From positions 871,501 to 935,500 of the forward strand of contig JABAKD010000022.1 of assembly GCA_012845835.1 (NCBI GenBank): a DNA stretch of 64,000 bases. The letters are read 5' to 3'. Each line of letters begins with the position of its first letter. The first letter of the stretch is position 1. The notes beneath the pieces are model-generated. The model was given only the letters and a program-made list of their open reading frames with translations. It made no database searches and had not been told where the DNA came from. The translations under genes and the position numbers were made by a program. This DNA is from Undaria pinnatifida (taxonomy: Eukaryota; Sar; Phaeophyceae; Laminariales; Alariaceae). Shown here one piece after another: positions 49,156-59,574 of this stretch.

Positions 49156-50254
49156 GCTGTGCATATCCCACGGGCTCATGTAGCATACGTAGCTCTTTGA
49201 TCTTGGATCTCTATCTCTCTATCCCCTTTCAGCAAAAAATGATAGATGGCAGTTTTCGACGAAACGTGGGTGGCATGTGTTCTTCGGGGCGTTTCAATGT
49301 TCTCTCCGATCCGAGCGCGCAGCCTCCCGTGCAGGCGCCCACAATGACGACGCCGGCCGGGTAGCGGACCGCCCCAGTGGGTTCGAGGGCAGAGAACACG
49401 TACCGGAAACATTATCGCGAATAAATAGGACATGTCGGTAGCGAATGCGCGAAAACGTTAACGGAGCAGGATTTTTCGGAGATCTCGTCGTAGATCTCGA
49501 TATCAAGGCCTCGCGCAGGGGCTACGGCGCTGAGCGGGCGGATCCGCGACGCCGACCGTTGCAGGCGAGGCGGGGGCACGCCTCAGCGAAAAAAACGCGC
49601 GGAAAGGCGGTCAGAGGCGGGAGAGGTCCGCAAAAGAAAGAAAGTGTCAGATCAGCCTAAGGACTATGATAGGTATAATGATAGGTATACAAGGATCGAA
49701 CCGCCGCTCTTCATAATAGTTGCGGAAAAAAGACTTGACTTAGAGAAGGGGAAGGTAATGGACGATACCAAGAGGTTGAAAGGCTAAATGTATTTGAAAC
49801 ATATTCCACAAAAAATTGTGGGTTTTGTCGGGAGTGGTTTTGCGCACAGGCATGCGTGAAGATAGGTGTTTGGTGAATGCACTGCATAGAAGAATTCGAA
49901 ATACGAACCAAAGTTCAAATAAGGAGGCTGTGGATAGGCGATATACAGACGGGAAGAAAATGGAACTAAAACCGCGGTTGAAACAAATGAATAAACCGTG
50001 GATGAAACGTAATAATGTAAGGAAAGCACAATTGGCAAAGGCAGTAGCCAGACCTTACTTGGCTGAATTCGGAGAAGGAGATCCGGACGGCATGACATGC
50101 GCCGCGAGCGCTGAAGGACGGGAGACGAATTCCGTTTGTTTACTAAGTGGAAAAATCCTATCGCAACTGCAGGAAAAAACCCAACGTCAATTAGAGTAGT
50201 CAGACCAAGTCCCTAACACTAAGGTACGTGAAAAATGAAAAACCCACGCCGGAA

Positions 50255-51030
50255 GTCAGACCCTTCATCTGCTTTAGCAGCAGCAGCGGCGAGGGCAGAG
50301 GTGGCCGATGGCCCATACGAAGAGGAATTGCGGCACAGCAGCAGTAGCGGCTACAGCAGCAGCCGTCCGGCAAGGGGGAGGGGGCACACACACCGGCTCG
50401 GCAAGGTCAAAAAGACCACAGACAGCCGTTGTACATTTTTAGGAACGTACTCACAGGAGGTACCAACAGTGGCAGCAGCAGCACATCAGCTACACTACTA
50501 GTCTACACAAAAAAAAATCTTCTATAACAAAAAGTGAAAAACGTAAGCTATGAATACGACCGATTGAATGTTTGAAACTCAACTTTGCAAGCTGTGTGGT
50601 ACATGGTTGTAAAAAAAACAAAAAGGGAGGAAAGTTTAGGAACATGCACAGAAGAGAGTGAGAGCAGCACCAGCAGCAACAACACCCGGCGGCAGCAGCG
50701 GCGGCGGGCGCAGAGGCGGGCGATAGCCCAGCAAGGACGTGCGGCACATCAGCAGTAGTGTCTACAGCAGCGGCCATCCGGCAGGAGGAGGAGGAGGAGG
50801 AGCACACACAGCACTGGCACTGGCTAGGCGAGGTCATGGCAACAGAAAGCCGATTTTTGTATTTGTAGAAGCAAACGCAAAGTCACCTGCAGCAGCAGCA
50901 GCAGTAGCAGCAGCAGTAGTAGCAGCAGCATCGGCAGTAGTGGCACTACCACAGCAATGCAACAGCACTACAACAGCAGTACGTTCCGACCAATCCCCAA
51001 CGGCAGCACGCAGCAGTACGGCGGGAGCTG
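50255..51030. repeat. CAG-rich duplicated region
   Basis: Two related stretches (50255-50430 and 50650-50840) share GCGGCACA, CAGCAGTAG, CTACAGCAGC and CGTCCGGCA-like phrases; a third CAG/TAG-rich run follows at 50888-51030. Open frames over them are Ala/Ser-rich by composition only. Confidence 0.7.
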
Positions 51031-51240
51031 GGTGGGATGTGCACTTTTTTTACGGTCCTCTACCTTCCCCGGGAGAGGCTTTTCATGCCCCCCGCTCGCG
51101 AAGGTGGGGCTCGTCGGCCGTTGTGTCGCCGGGGACACCGAGGGCTCATGTGTGGGGCCGGCGTGGCACGGGCGTGCGGTCGCTAGGGGCCGGGTGGCGA
51201 GGCGGTAGAGCGGAGAGTTATAAGTGCGCTGCTGTTTTGA

Positions 51241-51261
51241 GAGCAGGGCGAATTGCCCTGC
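51241..51261. other. Perfect 8-bp-stem hairpin
   Basis: AGCAGGGC, a five-base loop and GCCCTGCT. No associated gene; a chance or structural inverted repeat. Confidence 0.6.
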
Positions 51262-52900
51262 TTGCACGGGACCATTTGCCCGTAATATTAGCCAGGCATG
51301 TTTACATCAGTAGATTCTCAATGGGCATATACGCGTACACTATTTAAGACTCTCAATGGGCATATAGTCTACACTATTTAATAAATGTGAGTTCGACGAA
51401 TTTAGGGTCGATACTCATATTTGCAAGCTGCGTACTACATCGATCGCCCGTCTTTAGAAAGTTTCATAAATTACAACCTAATATAAGATGATCAAAGGTA
51501 TTATGTTACCTATAGACTAATGTATAACCAATGAACATACCAATAATTATCTGAACACTTCGATGTACTAATAACCTCTCATTAATTGATGCCTTATTAG
51601 GTATCAATAGTAGTACGCCAAGGCTCTCAAGGAGGCACAATGTGAGAGCGTTGAGACGACTACCCGCAAACGACGCCTTTTTTTGCGGGAGCCGTACAAC
51701 GGACGACCAACGAGCGACTGACCCATCGCGTGATGTTCTGGACGATGACTGGTGGGGGTGAACCCGGGACGAGGCCGACCAGACAAGAACTGGGCCCAGT
51801 GTCTGGTAGGCGGCATCACCAGGGAATTCGAAGCAACCGAGGGGTCCACGGATAGCTCCCCTTTACTAACCGGAGTAGAGACTGTGCTATGTATGGCCGG
51901 CGGAGGCTGACAAGAGTGGGGACTGGCACCAAGGGGTCGTTGACGCGGCAGATATGCTTCATGACGAGAGGGCACAGGGCGAGGCGGAGAAGAGCTGGCA
52001 ACGCCTCACAGCAGAGGACGCCAAGATCAGCAACCAACGGAAACCGGGAAGGCGGGGGGGGGGGGAAACAGCCGTACTGATACAGCTGTTGTAGATGAAT
52101 GCAGAAACAAAGTGGCAGATCGTGTGGCAAGGTACCAGTTCGTCTAGTTAATTGGAGCGTGTGCTATTATAGCTCTGAACCCTCTACAGCAAGTGGTATT
52201 TTTTGCTTTGTTTGTTTTCGTTGAGTTCAATGGGGGGAGCGCGAAAGCGACAGCAAGCAGTAACGACTTCTTGCTGTCGTCCTCTTTATTTTTTTGCTCC
52301 CTTATTTCCCTCCCCGCCGGCCTTATTATGCCTTATTATGCCTTAGGCCGGTATCTTCTTCGTGTTGTTTTTGTCAGTAAAACAACAGTAATCTTGTTCG
52401 TGTTTTGTCTGTGCAACAGGTACCTGTTCCTCTTTAGCACGTATGGTGTTCCTCTGGCAATTGCAGCCTTTCCCTTCCTTTCCGATCTTTTTTATGGTGT
52501 GGCTTGTTTTGTTGTGTTCTTGTAGACTACCCGGTACGCTATTAATAGCACTTCACTTGCTTTACCTTGATGAATTGCGACTGTTGGGTTTACTCTGTTT
52601 CACAGTCTGTGACCACATAAGTTGTATCTCTCTAATCAGCACGGACTCTGGGTGTACTGATGTCGTTGGGTAGGAAGAACAACACAAAGTAGGGTACCGC
52701 GGTTTGGTCTAGTCTAATCTGCACCGGTACTCGATCCGATGCGTGAAAAATGGTTATATTGCCTGCGCATGTACGTGCACAGCTTCCCAGTTCAAACTTT
52801 ACCTTCCTCCGCGTTTGCAGGTGTTAGGTTTTGATTGAGCACTACGACACACAACGCTGTCTTTCTCGTACGCTCTTCTACGAGTACAGCAGTACCACCA

Positions 52901-53116
52901 TCACCTTCGGATTTCCTTCGTGACCGCTCCATCCCTGCAAGCCGGCCGATGCACCGCCACAGCCCCGTCGACGCCTAGCCCGTACTTGAGGCTGCAGTGC
53001 CCAGGACCGAACACGTACCCCGGCAACGTATCCGGCGGTCGAATGAGCGAGCCCTTAGTACTGCCTTTCCCTCTCTCCATGGTGGTATTCGCTGCTTTCA
53101 CATCACTACTAGCCAT
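52901..53116 (-). CDS. Possible small ORF or first exon, unknown function
   Basis: From ATG at 53116 the frame runs 71 codons to a TGA at 52901-52903. The peptide has MERGKGSTKGSLIRPPDTLP and then GYVFGPGHCSLKYGLGVDGA, which looks more like a real folded segment than the surrounding frames. A GT donor (CCGAAG|GTGATG) lies just before the stop, so it may be a first exon. No partner exon was found and no family is recognised. The opposite strand also has an open frame and a donor-like site (TACAAG|GTATGT). Confidence 0.25.
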   Translation of the reverse strand: MASSDVKAANTTMERGKGSTKGSLIRPPDTLPGYVFGPGHCSLKYGLGVDGAVAVHRPACRDGAVTKEIRR

Positions 53117-53589
53117 CTGGTCTGTACAAGGTATGTTCATATGAGTTGCCACTGCCTGCAATCGTGCGAGTATTCGAGGAGTGCTCGTAGTGCCTGGTTT
53201 TGCTGTGTGCTTCGTGCTTTGCTCGTGCAAGCAGAACGCGGTGCAATTATTCAAACGTGAACCGACACCTGAAACTGCTGAGTCTATTTTTTCGTGTTCC
53301 GATGTTCCTGTTCGACTTCCGATTCCGTGTTCCGAATTCTATGTAGAGAGAACCTGGTACGAGAGTAGTGCCATCTTGGCCTGCTGTAAGCTATGGGTGC
53401 ATCGCCGTTACGTGAGGCCGAGAAGGGAAGCTGTACGATGTAATCGGAGTCTATCGCTAACAATCTGGTAGGGTAAATTCGTCAAACTCACAGCTGACGT
53501 CCTGATTTTTTTTGTAAAATTTACCGTCCTCTTGGATACCGCCTGCATGCGGCGCAAAAAATTAGAACATCTGTTGAGCACGATGTACC

Positions 53590-53725
53590 AGGTACTGAGT
53601 ATTGAGTGTTGAGTGTTGGGTGTTGAGTGTTGAGTGTTGAGTATTGAGTGTTGAGTGTTGAGCATTGATTAGTGAGTATGGAGTGTTGACTGCTGTGTGT
53701 TTGAGTTTGAGTGTTGACTGCTGTT
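53590..53725. repeat. Minisatellite of TTGAGTG(T) units
   Basis: About 15 units of GTGTTGAGTGTTGAGTATTG-type sequence, starting right beside a TACCAGGTA motif at 53586. Confidence 0.92.
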
Positions 53726-54137
53726 GGCAAATTGGCTGCTGCTGCGCTACTGAATGTTGGCGGTTAGCCGAGAGATAGTTTCTTGAACCGGAACAAAAAC
53801 ACGCGGGGGGATTACAACGGTGACAGTCTCGCGGCTCGAAGTATAGCTCGAAGCTCGCACGCCGCACACGCTCGGCACTTACAACATATTTCCTGCTGCT
53901 CCATCGTCTCCCTAGCCACCCTACGCAGCTTTCCAAGACGCGAGTTGATATAACTGCCTGCGCCGACAACACAGCACCGAGCGACTAGCGGCCTGCACGT
54001 GTCTTGTACTTTCTCCTCGCATAGGGGCTGAGGGCTTCACGTTGTGGAATTCGCTTATCTTTGACACCAACTGCACAGTCAACGGTGCTCCCGGCATTTG
54101 CAGAAGAAGGTGGTGCCGAGAAACAAAAACAACGGCC

Positions 54138-54149
54138 ATGGAGAACATC
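54138..54149 (+). CDS. Exon 1 (12 coding nt) of the small plus-strand gene
   Basis: ATG in a favourable context (CGGCCATGG) encodes only Met-Glu-Asn-Ile before a consensus donor, ATC|GTGAGT. Phase 0 matches exon 2. The choice rests on donor quality and on the good join; an alternative distant first exon cannot be excluded. Confidence 0.5.
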
Positions 54150-56360
54150 GTGAGTATGCCCGTCCTTGATGTAATGACACAGCATCTGGTCTGGCATGCG
54201 ACCCAAGGAAGGGCCGATTACGATGCCATGGGATGAAGCGTGAAGAGGGTGCAGCAACCTTTGCAGGACGTCTACGAGTATGTCGTCAAACTTGCTTGCT
54301 TGGGAAACTCTCACATTTAACATTTTTTGATGAGAAAAAAGAGATGAAAAAAAAATGACGAACGATGCTGTAGACTACAGCAAAGACAGCTTCTTTGTTG
54401 GGAGGTGAAACATGTCGTGTCTCAGGTTCGAAGCACGGGGTCGTATGCACGACACGAGCACACAACCTGGTCATCCTACGACGTAGTCGCAAAAACCCGC
54501 CCTCGCACTGCACGGCGTAGGCTGTTGATCGTACTACACTCGTCTTTAAATCTATCTTGCGGCCGTCTCTAATTTCTTGCATCCGTAAGTTCGCTATGGT
54601 GGGTTTTCTGACAATTCAATGTTGTACGTACCACCCGAACGTTCCTCATTCCTCGTCCTTCGCGCGATGCTGGTTCGCAGGGCGACCTGTTGACTTTCCT
54701 TGGGCAATGCGCGCGGCGCACGATGGTAGTATGGGACATAATTAGACGCGCTGTCGGCAAATGGGCAAAACTGTCGGTGAGATCATGATGGCGTCAACGG
54801 ATGGCGTGAACGGTAGATATTTCCAAGTTGTGTCTCTGTAGCCCATCACTCTTGTAGCGGCCTATGACACAGCAGCAGGCAGGCACTCCCTTAGCGCTAA
54901 GCCCAGCAAGCGTGGCGTGTCAAACATGACAATATTACAAGCGCGATACGTCGTATATTTATTTCAGGAAAGCTTGTTCATAGTGTTGCCTCCTAAACCA
55001 CTGGCTACAGTAAATCATCACGCTCATCATCATGATGTGGCATGAGAGCGATGGGAGCGCACAATGCAATAATCACACGTGTGGAGCGGATTGTCGGCAG
55101 GCCCGTACATATATCTCTCGTACTTTTATCCATCTCGTCGCTGTTACCAATTCTTATCTTCGTTTTTCTTTCAACCGGTAGAAGGCGGCGCACTGACCGC
55201 GCTTGCTTTACCATAGCGCTGCATACCCACCACCACGTTTGTTTTGGGGTTAATCGGCGCGATTTGCAGGCCAATGCCATCATCAAGCTGGTCAAGCAGT
55301 ATCTCCAGTGTAAGAAATCTTATCAAGAATACTCGGAGTTCATTGGCGCCGTGGTTGGGGACGGTTCTATCGGAAACGTTCCAATAATCGCTGCGGGGAA
55401 CGTTCCCCACGTCAGTGCGGATATTCCAATCGTCCAATTCGACGGTGGTAGTGCGCAGAAGGAGGAGGAAAAGAGCCAGGAGGACACCTCCACTATGAGC
55501 GAGAAGGCTTCTAATGCGGAAGAGGAGAAACAGGAGAATGAGAACGGAGGGGGGTTGAAAGAGGCGGAGGAGAGGGAGAGGAAAGCGAAGGAGGACAAGG
55601 TAAGGGGTAGAGATTGCACATTGTTCTCGCGCTTGGACGCGCGAAGCATGGGTAGGGAAAATCGTGGCCTGTGTCTTGCAGAGTACGAGCTCCTCGTTGC
55701 TTCACGCTTGCGTTTGCTCACCATGGGCGTTCGTTCGAAGCACGTTTTTCGATCTGGCTTCGCAGTGTTCAGTGCCCAACATTCCCAACCGGGTGCGATG
55801 AGTTGTCGCGGCAAATCTCAAGCAAAATAGACGTCAGTTTCACTGGTGAGTTAATGCAATGAGTGCATTGAGGCATGCATCTTTTACATGCAAACCGCGA
55901 TACGACCTCTGACACGCAGCAGCACCATGTTCCGATTCAAGGTGACGGCACGCAACGTAAAACTAACCGGAATCAAATATAATACGGAACGTTTCAAGCG
56001 CGGCAGCTCTTGCACGAGCCCTGGTACGGTGTATCGCGTTACGTTTCAAGTTAACCGTGCACAACGAAAATCAATCCCGGATCATATCACGTACGGTATA
56101 TTTCAAACGCAGCAGTACTTACACGAAACTATGGCACGCTGTTCAAATATGTCGTGTTTGGTCTCCAAGTTGACCGTGCACAACGTAAATCTAATTGGAA
56201 AATTATCCGTACTGCCCGCTCGTGCTTCAACGACTTCGTCGTCATTCAGGCGGCGTTGGAGAAGTTTTTCGCGGACAAAAAGAGAAGGAGGCAGCAGAGG
56301 AAGAGCCGCACTGGGGTACAACGCGGCACAAGGACCACTTGCCACAAGCACGGCGCTTAA
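54138..56360 (+). CDS. Small three-exon gene, charged helical protein (about 150 residues)
   Basis: Built from three coding exons, all joined in phase 0: 54138-54149, 55270-55599 and 56250-56360, ending at TAA. The N-terminus reads MENI then ANAIIKLVKQYLQCKKSYQE, an amphipathic helix pair reminiscent of LisH-type dimerisation motifs (weak resemblance only). A Gly/Val/Ile-rich middle follows, then an acidic linker rich in Glu, Lys and Ser, and a basic end (FFADKKRRRQQRKSRTG). It is presumably cytosolic; no signal peptide or membrane helix is seen. I cannot name it. The Copia element is inserted about 370 bp downstream of the stop. Exon 2 is the firmest part. Confidence 0.6.
55270..55599 (+). 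CDS. Exon 2 of the small plus-strand gene
   Basis: The acceptor is CGATTTGCAG and the donor is GACAAG|GTAAGG. The exon is exactly 110 codons in phase 0. It starts with a helical segment and ends in a highly charged run (EEEKSQED, then EAEERERKAKEDK). The frame stays open on both sides of the exon, but the splice sites are strong. Confidence 0.75.
55930..56200. repeat. Diverged threefold repeat in intron 2 of the small gene
   Basis: CAAGGTGACGGCACGCAACG, CAAGTTAACCGTGCACAACG and CAAGTTGACCGTGCACAACG occur at about 55938, 56047 and 56166, giving a period of 110-120 bp. Confidence 0.75.
56250..56360 (+). CDS. Exon 3 (last) of the small plus-strand gene
   Basis: The acceptor is GTCATTCAG, phase 0. 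The exon encodes AALEKFFADKKRRRQQRKSR and a short basic tail to the TAA at 56358. A second frame over the same bases is also open to 56428 (EKEAAEEEPHWGTTRHKDHL), so a different splice could give another C-terminus. Confidence 0.55.
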   Translation, partial: AALEKFFADKKRRRQQRKSRTGVQRGTRTTCHKHGA

Positions 56361-56728
56361 GGCACCATCCGCGGGAGAATAGCGGGGAGATGGCTATTCC
56401 TCCCTGGGCACTGGCGGCGTGCTGTTAATTACATGACGCAAAGCAATCGGCGTTGCATGTTGCATGACGCTTCGCCGCGGTTCTCAGTCTGGTTGATTGA
56501 GCGACGTTCGTTCGCGCTCTGCTTGGTTCTTTGGATTTGATGTGTGTGGCTTGCGTGGTGCGTGCGGCCTCGGCATGGTTCACAGTGCTGTTGAGCAACA
56601 TTCCTGCTCTGATCTGACCTTTGGCTGACCGTTTTCGTTCCTGGTGTGGCTTGTTGAGGCACCCACGATGGATTGTGGAATAAAAAAACGCAACGTTCAG
56701 CACTGCTGCTGCTGCTACTGCTGCTGCT

Positions 56729-57158
56729 TGTTGGATTAAATCGGTTATGCGAAGAATAATGTGCTCCCAGCAGCCCAGTCTCAGGGCGCGAGCTTCACTG
56801 CAACACACAGTGTGAAGAAGATGGTATATAGATGTCTTTATTAGCTGGTCCCGGATGCTGATAAGAGGGAAAGAGATGGAGTGAGGCGAGTGGGCGAAGC
56901 CATCTCGCTCCACACCAGGCAATATTCTCAACGTCCCAAATTCCCAAATACTACAGGTGCTACATTCTCATATTTCCACGTGTTCCTAGATTGGTTCCAG
57001 GAACAGTCTACAAGGACCTTCGGGACTATTCCACGTGTCCTTCCCATGCTATAATATTTCGCAATGCACCGTCGGGTAATCCGACAATACCCCGTCGGAC
57101 GATCCTTCGTGACCATCGTTGTTCCTACTTTGTTCGTTGAGACAAGCTATATCGAACA
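56729..57158 (-). repeat. 3' LTR of the Copia element
   Basis: Same 430 bp as the 5' LTR apart from one base at 57059. The right (upstream) side abuts the polypurine tract. Confidence 0.95.
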
Positions 57159-57169
57159 CCCTCCCTGGC
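57159..57169 (-). other. Polypurine tract of the Copia element
   Basis: Minus-strand GCCAGGGAGGG immediately precedes the 3' LTR, the normal place for plus-strand DNA priming. Confidence 0.75.
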
Positions 57170-57234
57170 GCTGGATCAACTAACAAGCCTCCAACAACAC
57201 TGGCAACTCCCAAAAGCAATTTACGACGGAAAAC

Positions 57235-59574
57235 TTATATCCCCAACAAAAAGTCACGGTGTTTCTCAAAACTCTCACGAGCAATCGCCTTGGTGAGAAT
57301 GTCCGCATGTTGATCCTCCGTCCTTAAGTACTTGACGCATAAATCTCCTTTTCCCACCAACTCGCGCAGGAAGTGGTACCTCACATCGATGTGCTTGCTG
57401 TTTGACGAACTCAGTGGGTTTTTGGCCAAGTCAATCGCCCCTTTGTTGTCTTCAAACACTCCAATGCTCGGCGATCCAAGACTAGGCATCAAGAAAACCA
57501 AGACTCCTCGCACGTACAGGGCCTCCTTCACCCCGTCGGCCATCGCTACGTACTCGGCCTCAGTGGTGGAGAGCGTAACGCATTTCTGCGTCCTAGAAAA
57601 CCAAGATACGAGCGTTCCTCCGCAGCAAACAGCTACACCAGATACCGAACGCCTGTCCTCGGCCTTGTGGGCGTAGTCTGCGTCTACGTACGTCTCTAGG
57701 TCGTATTCCAACTGTACATCCCCCAACTTACTCTCTTTCCTGAAAGTCAAGCCCAAGTGGGCTGTAGCGCTCAAGTACTCGAGAACCTTCCTAGCAGCCT
57801 TCACGTGTACTTCCTTAGGATCGTGCGAGAACCGCGCAATCGCTCGCACTGCGTTTGAGATGTCAGGTCTCGTCTGGTTCGCAATCCACATCAGACTCCC
57901 CACAATTTCACGGAAATTCGCGTCCACCACAGGTTCCTCATCACTCACGTACCTGAGGTCCAACGACGATGAAGCGGGGATAGGGCTGGTCTTAGTGATA
58001 CCGAAACGGTCGACAACGTTTCGGATGAACTGAGTCTGCGAAATCTCCAAGGTTCCCTTCTCACGATCCCTCCTGTACTCGCTACCCATGTACCACGTAA
58101 CCTCGCCCAGATGTTTTGTAGGGAATCTCTTATTGAGATCAGCTACTACCGAATCCGTCACCCCCTTGGTCGCTGCGATCTTGATGTCGTCCACGTGGAC
58201 CACCAGCATCGCCACAACCGCGTCATTCAACATTAGTCGAAACACGCACGGGTCTACCAAGCACTGCTCAAACCCGCACTCTACTAGGGTTGACGACAGT
58301 AGCTTGTACCATGAGCGGCCACTCTGCTTCAGCCCGTAAAGGGCTTTGTTGAGTAGGACTACCTTACCGGACATCTCGCCACAACCGCGAGGAAGTCTCA
58401 AGAAAATCTCGGTATCCAACTCTGCCTGAATAAAGGCCTGGTCAACGTCCAAGTGTCTCAAGTCCCAATCAAGCTTGCACGCCATTGCTGCAATGAGTCT
58501 GTTAGACGTGGTCGAGGCAGTGGGGGCAAAAGTCTCGAAGTAGTCAACTCCCTCTACCTGACTATAGCCCTTAGCTACCAACCGTGCCTTAGCTCTATCA
58601 ATCATGCCGTGCGCGTCGCTCTTCCACTTCAAGAGCCACTTTGACTCTACGATATTGTTACTGGCGGGAAGTTCAGAAACCTCCACAAACGTTCCAGCAG
58701 CTTTGAGTCCATCAAACTCCGATCTCATCGCGTCCATCCAAACGTCCGAATGCTTCGACTTACGAGCTGCGGTGTATGACGTTGGTTCCGGTTCAGCCTC
58801 TTTGACAAGGCAATCCGGCAACTTCGTCTTCTTACACTCCGCTTCATTCGCCGCCAGTAGCGCCTGGAACACACGGCCTCCTTCACAGGGCCCGATCGCA
58901 CTAATCAGTCCTGCTGCCGCTTCCCGATTGAGCGCCCTGGTCTGCGCTCTCGTACGTCCCTCCCGAATCTCTTCACCATCGCCCGGTCCTGACATGTGCG
59001 CTCCAAGTTGGCGTGCAGCAGTCCGGACCGCCGTGGGGGTTGGAGCTTCATCGTCAGAGGCCGACGCGTCGCTTCCATCCTGAGACGAAGAGTCGCTGTC
59101 AGATAATTCGCTGCTGACCGCTGATGTATCGTTCGGCTCCACATCTTCGGCGCGAAACTCGTCGCCAGCTTGCGGTATCGGAGACACCGCTGGCGTCATC
59201 GGGGACACCGCACGGAGTTGGTGAGGAATTCCCCTCCCCAAAACCGGCAGTGGAGTCGTCGGGGCGGAGACAAAGTCCTCCGTCCCTCCCAGCTCTGGCG
59301 CATCTTCTAGCCCCTGCGTCCCTCCCTGTTCCGGTACCTCCGGCAGCTGGGATAGTACCGCTCCCACATCAAGCGTTGCCTCCCAGGTCACATCTCGAGT
59401 CTCCACCACCCTGTTCCCCCGCGTGAGCATCCGCAAAGAGTCACTTGGGTGGTCGATGCCCGGCCCGAGGTAAAAGCAGCTCTCGGCCCGGGGTGACGAC
59501 TTGGACGGGCGGTTCCAGCGGCAGTACGCTGGGCGAAGGAACGGGTGTGGCGAGGCAGGTGCGGCAGCTCCATG
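57235..59574 (-). CDS. Copia reverse transcriptase and RNase H part of the polyprotein
   Basis: In frame with the upstream half and separated only by the TGA; the first ATG in this half is at 59436. The segment has a variable acidic linker, then the Copia reverse transcriptase (RAKARLVAKGYSQVEGVDY, the LDVDQAF box, ALYGLKQSGRSWY and the catalytic VVHVDDIK near 58180-58205). The RNase H domain follows (TTEAEYVAM, FEDNKGAIDLA, KHIDVRYHFLRE) and ends at TAA (57235-57237). In Copia elements these domains normally belong to one polyprotein. All recognisable catalytic motifs are intact. Confidence 0.95.
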   Translation of the reverse strand, partial: HGAAAPASPHPFLRPAYCRWNRPSKSSPRAESCFYLGPGIDHPSDSLRMLTRGNRVVETRDVTWEATLDVGAVLSQLPEVPEQGGTQGLEDAPELGGTEDFVSAPTTPLPVLGRGIPHQLRAVSPMTPAVSPIPQAGDEFRAEDVEPNDTSAVSSELSDSDSSSQDGSDASASDDEAPTPTAVRTAARQLGAHMSGPGDGEEIREGRTRAQTRALNREAAAGLISAIGPCEGGRVFQALLAANEAECKKTKLPDCLVKEAEPEPTSYTAARKSKHSDVWMDAMRSEFDGLKAAGTFVEVSELPASNNIVESKWLLKWKSDAHGMIDRAKARLVAKGYSQVEGVDYFETFAPTASTTSNRLIAAMACKLDWDLRHLDVDQAFIQAELDTEIFLRLPRGCGEMSGKVVLLNKALYGLKQSGRSWYKLLSSTLVECGFEQCLVDPCVFRLMLNDAVVAMLVVHVDDIKIAATKGVTDSVVADLNKRFPTKHLGEVTWYMGSEYRRDREKGTLEISQTQFIRNVVDRFGITKTSPIPASSSLDLRYVSDEEPVVDANFREIVGSLMWIANQTRPDISNAVRAIARFSHDPKEVHVKAARKVLEYLSATAHLGLTFRKESKLGDVQLEYDLETYVDADYAHKAEDRRSVSGVAVCCGGTLVSWFSRTQKCVTLSTTEAEYVAMADGVKEALYVRGVLVFLMPSLGSPSIGVFEDNKGAIDLAKNPLSSSNSKHIDVRYHFLRELVGKGDLCVKYLRTEDQHADILTKAIARESFEKHRDFLLGI

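Larger units (their letters stand above)
47026..54137. other. Gene-poor stretch between the two genes
   Basis: No spliced gene could be built. Content: the second copy of a GGGCTTCGC repeat (47400-47510), a tandem duplication (48925-49155), CAG-rich duplicated sequence (50255-51030), a family A fragment (51380-51460), a short hairpin (51241-51261), a weak minus-strand ORF (52901-53116) and a TTGAGTG minisatellite (53590-53725). Frames such as 48266-48637, 49816-50199 and 51604-51975 show no conserved or structured content that I recognise. Confidence 0.5.

Noticed and set aside
49816-50199. Plus-strand 127-codon basic ORF
   Set aside because: No motif, no codon or splice support, and neighbouring frames are similarly open; left unannotated.
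51185-51265. tRNA-like phrase GGCGAGGCGGTAGAGCGG
   Set aside because: No acceptor stem or T-loop consensus could be paired around it; only a simple hairpin follows.
51604-51975. 123-codon minus-strand ORF
   Set aside because: Pro/Ser/Arg-rich with no recognisable domain, and it overlaps another open frame on the plus strand.
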